The translations under genes were made by a program, and so were the position numbers. A DNA stretch of 36,834 nucleotides from UBA4421 sp028228615 (GTDB lineage Bacteria > Pseudomonadota > Gammaproteobacteria > Pseudomonadales > Azotimanducaceae), in contig JAOJBS010000023.1 in the NCBI GenBank assembly GCA_028228615.1, positions 1-36,834 of the forward strand, in the 5' to 3' direction. Positions 33,311-36,834 of the stretch are shown piece by piece. The notes under the pieces are model-generated. The model had not been told where the DNA came from and did not search any database. It was given only the letters and a program-made list of their open reading frames with translations. The number at the start of each line of letters is the position of its first letter. The stretch's first letter is position 1.

Positions 33311-33405
33311 CCAGAGCGCCTTGTAGCCCAGAGTTAGGGCAACCAAATGGCCCGCAGGTCATTACTGCACCATCACGTGCCTATCACGAGCCCATCGATG
33401 AAACG

Positions 33406-34161
33406 CTAGAAGCTTGAAAAGTCTGGCTGTCTACGCGCTTTAAATGCGGCAACCGCCTCCAAGTTAGCGGGTCCACCCATCAACTTAGCCAGCGCTACAT
33501 TCTCTATTTTATAGGCTGCGCGCAAGGCATCGCGACGCGGCGTCATCATTAGTTCTTTGGTATCAACAAGAGAGGCCAACGGCTGGGCGGCTAAAATCTG
33601 CGCGTGCTCATAGACCTTGCTCAGAAGCTGTTCTGCCTCTACCACAGCAAACACCAAACCCAACTCTTTACAGGTTTGAGCATCCATCCACTGAGAACTC
33701 AAAAGCCCCCAGAAAGCGTTTTGATAGCCCATAAGTTGCGGGAAGGTCACGGTACTTGCCGCCTCTGCAGTTAACCCTAATGAGGTGAAAGGGCAGCGCA
33801 GGCGCGCGTTGTCGGCCATAAACACCAAGTCAGCCAAGCCACAAATAGTGCAGCCAAAACCAACGCCTAACCCATTAACCGCTAGTAAGATGGGTTTTGG
33901 AAATTCAATAATTGCCTCAAACATGCCGGGAAACCCATATTTGGGTGCAGGCCCACCACGTTGAGCCGCCAAATCCATACCCGCAGAAAATGCTCGACCA
34001 GTACCTGTAATTACCAATACTTTGACACTGTCATCCTCGGACGCCGCTAAAACATCAGCAGCTACCGCATCGAACATATCGTCGTTAAATGCGTTAAGAG
34101 CTTCCGGGCGATTAAAGGCAAGGGTTCTTACCGCGCCGTTGTTACTGATCGATGTGAGCAT
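33406..34161 (-). CDS. Enoyl-CoA hydratase/isomerase family protein (crotonase 2)
   Basis: A 251-residue crotonase. The opening RTLAFNRPEALNAFNDDMFD is typical; the oxyanion hole is in GTGRAFSAGMDLAA and NGLGVGFGCTICGLADLVF. LRCPFTSLGLTAEAASTVTFPQLMG holds the usual substrate-side Glu region, closer to peroxisomal ECI2-like isomerases and side-chain CoA hydratases than to fatty-acid FadB. It differs clearly from the crotonase at 22772. It starts with an ATG at 34161 after AAGGA. It diverges from the extradiol-type gene by 165 bases. Confidence 0.92.
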   Translation of the reverse strand: MLTSISNNGAVRTLAFNRPEALNAFNDDMFDAVAADVLAASEDDSVKVLVITGTGRAFSAGMDLAAQRGGPAPKYGFPGMFEAIIEFPKPILLAVNGLGVGFGCTICGLADLVFMADNARLRCPFTSLGLTAEAASTVTFPQLMGYQNAFWGLLSSQWMDAQTCKELGLVFAVVEAEQLLSKVYEHAQILAAQPLASLVDTKELMMTPRRDALRAAYKIENVALAKLMGGPANLEAVAAFKARRQPDFSSF

Positions 34162-34326
34162 TTTCTTATCCTTGCGTATGCTTTATCTCTGAGCTGCGAA
34201 AAGTTTAGCCCAATTTGCTTACACGATACAAAGGAAGCGCTGCCGCCTTGTGAAGCACTTTCCCCTTGAGCAGGGCAGGTTTCCGGCATACCTTTAAGTT
34301 TATTACTCAGCACCCTTGGACAGACA

Positions 34327-35253
34327 ATGCCTGAAATCAGAGATCTAACCTACGTGCGCTTCGAAATCGAAGACCTGGACAAACAAGCGCAATTTCTGAC
34401 AGATTTTGGCTTTGAAGTCTCACGAAAAGGCGACCGCCTTTTTGCACGAGGTTACGATAGCGCGCCCTACATTTATGTTGCCGAGCAAGCCAAGGGGCCA
34501 GCAAGGTTCCAAGGCATGGGCTTTGAAGCGCTCACCCAATCAGAGTTAGAGCGTATTGCTGCAATTGATCATGTCCCAATAGAGGAAATAGAGCTACCTG
34601 GAGGCGGTTTAAGGGCGCGAATGGTCGACCCTGATGGCAATGAAGTAGACATTGTTTATGGCGTATCCCAGGCCAGCAAGTTACCACCACCGTCACGGTC
34701 ACCCCTTAACCAAGAGAACCAAGAGCGTCAGGCCAACCCTAGACTAGGACAAAGGGTGAGTTTTACCGAAGCCTCATGCAGCATTAAAAGACTCGGACAT
34801 TGCGTATTGAATGTCACAGATTTTCCCATCAGCGAGGCTTGGTACAAAGAGCGCATTGGCTTTATCACCAGTGACGAAATTTATATCGGCAGCGAAGACA
34901 AGACATTGGGTGCATTTATGCGCCTGGACCGTGGAGAGGCATATGTAGACCACCACACGCTATTTTTGGTCGGTGCAGGCCACAGCGAATTTAATCACGC
35001 AGCCTTTGAAGTTTGTCACTGGGACTACATCATGCAGTCCCACGATTTTCTCGCGCAACAAGGCTATGAGCAGCGCTGGGGCGTAGGCAAGCACGTATTA
35101 GGCAGCCAAGTTTTTGACTATTGGAAAGACCCCGCAGGATTTACCCTAGAGCACTTTACCGACGGCGATCTGTTCAACCGCTCTTTTGGCTCCCACAAAC
35201 AACCCATCGAAAATCTTCTAGCCGTGCACTGGGGACCAGAGGGCGCGCCCTAA
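34327..35253 (+). CDS. Extradiol-dioxygenase-like VOC protein (two modules)
   Basis: A 308-residue, two-module VOC protein of the type I extradiol dioxygenase group, which cleaves catechols next to the hydroxyls with Fe(II). The second module holds the full 2-His-1-Glu triad: His158 (KRLGHCVLNVTDF), His224 (SEFNHAAFEV) and Glu275 (GFTLEHFTDGD); the first module lacks it, as in real extradiol enzymes. The C-terminal EHFTDGD is characteristic of catechol 2,3-dioxygenase-like proteins. Some relatives are not dioxygenases, so the activity needs caution. A crotonase diverges upstream, and an HpcH/HpaI aldolase is nearby. Confidence 0.88.
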   Translation: MPEIRDLTYVRFEIEDLDKQAQFLTDFGFEVSRKGDRLFARGYDSAPYIYVAEQAKGPARFQGMGFEALTQSELERIAAIDHVPIEEIELPGGGLRARMVDPDGNEVDIVYGVSQASKLPPPSRSPLNQENQERQANPRLGQRVSFTEASCSIKRLGHCVLNVTDFPISEAWYKERIGFITSDEIYIGSEDKTLGAFMRLDRGEAYVDHHTLFLVGAGHSEFNHAAFEVCHWDYIMQSHDFLAQQGYEQRWGVGKHVLGSQVFDYWKDPAGFTLEHFTDGDLFNRSFGSHKQPIENLLAVHWGPEGAP

Positions 35254-35292
35254 TTTGCTAAGGGCAACGTTGACTGGTTTTGAGCTAAACCG

Positions 35293-35305
35293 GCGCTAGC
35301 ATAGC
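35293..35305. terminator. Short hairpin between convergent genes
   Basis: CGCTA-GCA-TAGCG is a five-base perfect stem between the stop of the extradiol-type gene (35253) and that of the DUF1330 gene (35317). No T-run follows; a weak terminator at best. Confidence 0.25.
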
Positions 35306-35316
35306 GACTGCAACGG

Positions 35317-35616
35317 CTATGTTGGCGCAATGACGCCCTCTAGCAGAGCAATATTGGCACTGGATGCAGCCCAACGATGGGTCGCCAACTGTTGATACTC
35401 TGGGCTGTTGTACCAGGCTTTAGCGGCCTCGGTTGATGGAAACTCAATCAGCACCGTACGCGTGTAGGACCACTGCCCTTCCCATACCGCCGGCGCTTCA
35501 TCTACGGCCAGCATCTTGCCCTCATAGCGCACAAAAATTTGCATAAAGCCTTGTTCATAAAGCGCATATTTTTCACGGTCTTGAATATTTATTTGTGCGG
35601 TTACATAAGCGGTCAT
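35317..35616 (-). CDS. DUF1330 family protein
   Basis: A 99-residue protein of the DUF1330 family, small ferredoxin-like (dimeric alpha-beta) proteins related to ABM folds. AYVTAQINIQDREKYALYEQGF, the central RTVLIEFPSTEAAKAWYNSPEYQ and the end ANIALLEGV are the family pattern. No catalytic role is established for the family. The ATG at 35616 is preceded by AAGAGGACTGAAGC, the nearest of five repeated AGAGGA-like sites (35621-35670). Confidence 0.9.
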   Translation of the reverse strand: MTAYVTAQINIQDREKYALYEQGFMQIFVRYEGKMLAVDEAPAVWEGQWSYTRTVLIEFPSTEAAKAWYNSPEYQQLATHRWAASSANIALLEGVIAPT

Positions 35617-35620
35617 GCTT

Positions 35621-35670
35621 CAGTCCTCTTGAATCTTCCTAAATCCTCTTAAATCCTCTAAAGCTCTCTT
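35621..35670 (-). repeat. Five imperfect 10-bp tandem units holding Shine-Dalgarno-like sequence
   Basis: On the minus strand the text runs AAGAGAGCTT, TAGAGGATTT, AAGAGGATTT, AGGAAGATTC, AAGAGGACTG immediately ahead of the DUF1330 ATG. Each unit has a purine-rich AGAGGA-like core, so the leader offers several ribosome-binding sequences at 10-base steps; only the last is at normal spacing. Confidence 0.8.
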
Positions 35671-35762
35671 GAGTTAAAGCGGATCCTATTTGTACCTCTG
35701 GGATCCTCCTAGACAAAACCAACGGTACAGTGCAGCGAGGCATAAACCTGCGCTGTAGACAT

Positions 35763-35802
35763 AGAGTGACACAGTGAGAAATAGAGCGAAATAGTGAGAA
35801 AT
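35763..35802. repeat. Four imperfect 10-bp tandem units
   Basis: AGAGTGACAC, AGTGAGAAAT, AGAGCGAAAT, AGTGAGAAAT follow without a gap; units two and four are identical. The 10-base period puts them on one face of the helix. They lie 147-186 bases upstream of the DUF1330 start. Confidence 0.75.
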
Positions 35803-36029
35803 TTTTGCACCCTTTTACAAATAGCCTACAGCGCGATAGACGCCCAGCCCCGGTATTGTGTACACAACTAAATCTCTAACACGCACCCCTAACCCATGCA
35901 GAGGTCCGCCCACTGTCCATTTCAGGATGACAGCTCAGTAGGCAAGCGTTTCGTTCGGCGGAAAAATTAGGACAGAGCAATACAATTTACAAGACAACTT
36001 TTGCCAATCAAAAAGATCAACCAACTTAA

Positions 36030-36067
36030 GATACTTTTGCTATCTTTATCTGTATACCAAAAATATC
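36030..36067. promoter_or_regulatory. Pair of candidate operators ahead of the XRE gene
   Basis: GATACTTTTGCTATC (36030-36044) and, on the other strand, GATATTTTTGGTATAC (36052-36067) share a GATA-yTTTTG-sTAT core in opposite orientation. They lie 38-75 bases before the XRE start codon, where an autoregulating Cro/CI-type protein would bind. Confidence 0.45.
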
Positions 36068-36104
36068 ATATTCAACCCTTTCTCTCAGGGCTGGCCTTTA
36101 ACTC

Positions 36105-36521
36105 ATGTCAGCCCAATCTAAACGCATTATCAAAGCCAGAACTAAAGCGGGCCTCACCCAAGCAGAGCTCGCCAAGCGTCTGAAAGTCACCAGAGCAGCC
36201 TGCAGCCATTGGGAACAAGGCATATCCAGCCCTAACACAAAACACCTAGCAAACCTTTGTTTAATACTTGAAGTTAACCATGAATGGCTCTCTGTAGGTC
36301 GAGGAGAAATGTATGCAAAAGTTACCGAAACCGCCAAGTTAGCTGGCAATAAGACAGGTGACCTCAGGGCCGCAGAGACTCGGAGTACCTACAAAACCCG
36401 CAAACCCAAAGCGGATAATGAGTTAGCAAAATTCACAAATATGTTCCTCGCACTGGCCCAACCTGAGAAAAAACTAATTATTGATATGTTGAAGGCACTA
36501 ACACCGAAGCAGTCTAAATAG
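36105..36521 (+). CDS. XRE-family helix-turn-helix regulator
   Basis: A 138-residue DNA-binding protein. Residues 6-62 form a Cro/CI-type HTH (IIKARTKAGLTQAELAKRLK, then RAACSHWEQGISSPNTKHL). The rest is a short basic linker and a helical end (DNELAKFTNMFLALAQPEKK). There is no LexA-like peptidase domain, so it is not an SOS-cleaved repressor of the CI type. It resembles small phage-derived or stand-alone regulators, but no phage genes adjoin. The start ATG at 36105 lacks a strong ribosome site. Two matching inverted sites upstream suggest autoregulation. Confidence 0.88.
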   Translation: MSAQSKRIIKARTKAGLTQAELAKRLKVTRAACSHWEQGISSPNTKHLANLCLILEVNHEWLSVGRGEMYAKVTETAKLAGNKTGDLRAAETRSTYKTRKPKADNELAKFTNMFLALAQPEKKLIIDMLKALTPKQSK

Positions 36522-36834
36522 TCCAAACAAAATTGAGTTACGCCACTAAACTCAGGCAACAGCAGCGCTTTCAAAGCGTCCAAGAGCCCCCCACCCAAAC
36601 CGCTTAATGTAAATCAAAAATTTACACTAAAATCTACTCGGCACGCCCCAACAGGTATTCTAACTCACATGTACGACTTGCCAAGCCAGAGGCGGCTTTA
36701 GCAGTGGACCCAGATTTGCAAGTTTGCAAGAGAAACTCCTAGCACTGTGTCGCTCCAGCGCCGCACCTGCGGGGAGCGTTTTTCCATATGGCATTGATGT
36801 TTATCATCGCGGCACGAATTTAACGGCAGGCAAG
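36522..36834. other. Region after the XRE gene: possible short non-coding transcript
   Basis: I see no coding pattern in the 313 bases. TGTAAAT (36608-36614) and ATTTACA (36620-36626) form a seven-base palindrome around CAAAA, and the AT-rich text after it could be a promoter. About 125 bases later a strong terminator occurs. A short non-coding RNA between them is possible but unproven. Confidence 0.3.
36751..36783 (+). terminator. Rho-independent terminator
   Basis: CGCTCC (36751-36756) pairs with GGAGCG (36773-36778), and CCGC-acct-GCGG (36761-36772) stacks inside with a four-base bulge. A T5 run (36779-36783) follows. It may end the XRE transcript (230 bases after its stop) or a short RNA. 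Confidence 0.75.

Larger units (their letters stand above)
35617..36104. promoter_or_regulatory. Control region between DUF1330 and the XRE regulator
   Basis: This 488-base stretch has no gene I can support. It contains five imperfect 10-base repeats next to the DUF1330 start (35621-35670), four more 10-base repeats (35763-35802), and two related inverted sites near the XRE gene (36030-36044, 36052-36067). Both genes diverge from it, so both promoters should lie here. Confidence 0.5.

Noticed and set aside
36105..36521. Prophage or mobile element signalled by the XRE regulator
   Set aside because: No integrase, phage structural gene, attachment repeat or transposase is seen within the window.

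Overview
The window looks like chromosomal DNA of an aerobic, probably marine, gammaproteobacterium of the OMG/Cellvibrionales kind. This is an inference from gene content and protein style: TonB-dependent receptors, many CoA-linked and oxygenase genes, moderate GC, and Shine-Dalgarno sites in front of most genes. I see no rRNA, tRNA, CRISPR array, transposase or phage structural gene.

Layout. 1-1820: tail of an upstream gene, a VOC protein and a nitroreductase (+). 1821-6470 (-): CaiB/BaiF CoA-transferase, an MFS transporter, the remains of a second MFS (SLC17-like) transporter, a (CT)24 microsatellite and a zinc-independent MDR reductase. 6720-8549 (+): Baeyer-Villiger monooxygenase. 8667-9956 (-): esterase-type alpha/beta hydrolase. 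10114-13732 (+): a small ABM-domain protein and a large subtilase lipoprotein. 13800-14859 (-): phytanoyl-CoA-dioxygenase-like enzyme followed by a probable sulfatase stub. 15138-15568 (-): small exported Gly/Ala/Thr-rich protein whose N-terminus appears frameshifted at a T7 run. 16136-21759 (+): two tandem paralogous TonB-dependent receptors with long leaders. 21948-23494 (-): class II aldolase/adducin-like protein and a crotonase. 23768-25757 (+): glutathione S-transferase and class III aminotransferase. 26024-28824 (+): lipoprotein methyltransferase and molybdate transporter genes modB and modC. 28898-32794 (-): carotenoid-cleavage-type oxygenase, exonuclease III, YugP-type metallopeptidase and HpcH/HpaI aldolase. 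32990-36521: a small DUF protein, a second crotonase, a two-domain extradiol-type dioxygenase, a DUF1330 protein and an XRE regulator.

How the genes may fit together (inference). Much of the window reads as catabolic accessory DNA: uptake (two TonB receptors, MFS), oxygenation (BVMO, PhyH, carotenoid/stilbene oxygenase, extradiol-type VOC), ester hydrolysis, CoA activation (CaiB) and C-C or C=C chemistry (crotonases, aldolases). That would suit breakdown of cyclic ketones, terpenoids or lignin-like aromatics, but the sequence does not fix the substrate. The most distinctive signals are non-coding or decay signals: the microsatellite beside a shrunken transporter gene, the T7 slippage site in the exported protein, phased A-tracts and similar leader hairpins before the receptors, a 17-bp duplication read in two frames in receptor 1, a 15-bp triplet repeat in modC, and helically phased 10-bp repeats before the DUF1330 gene.
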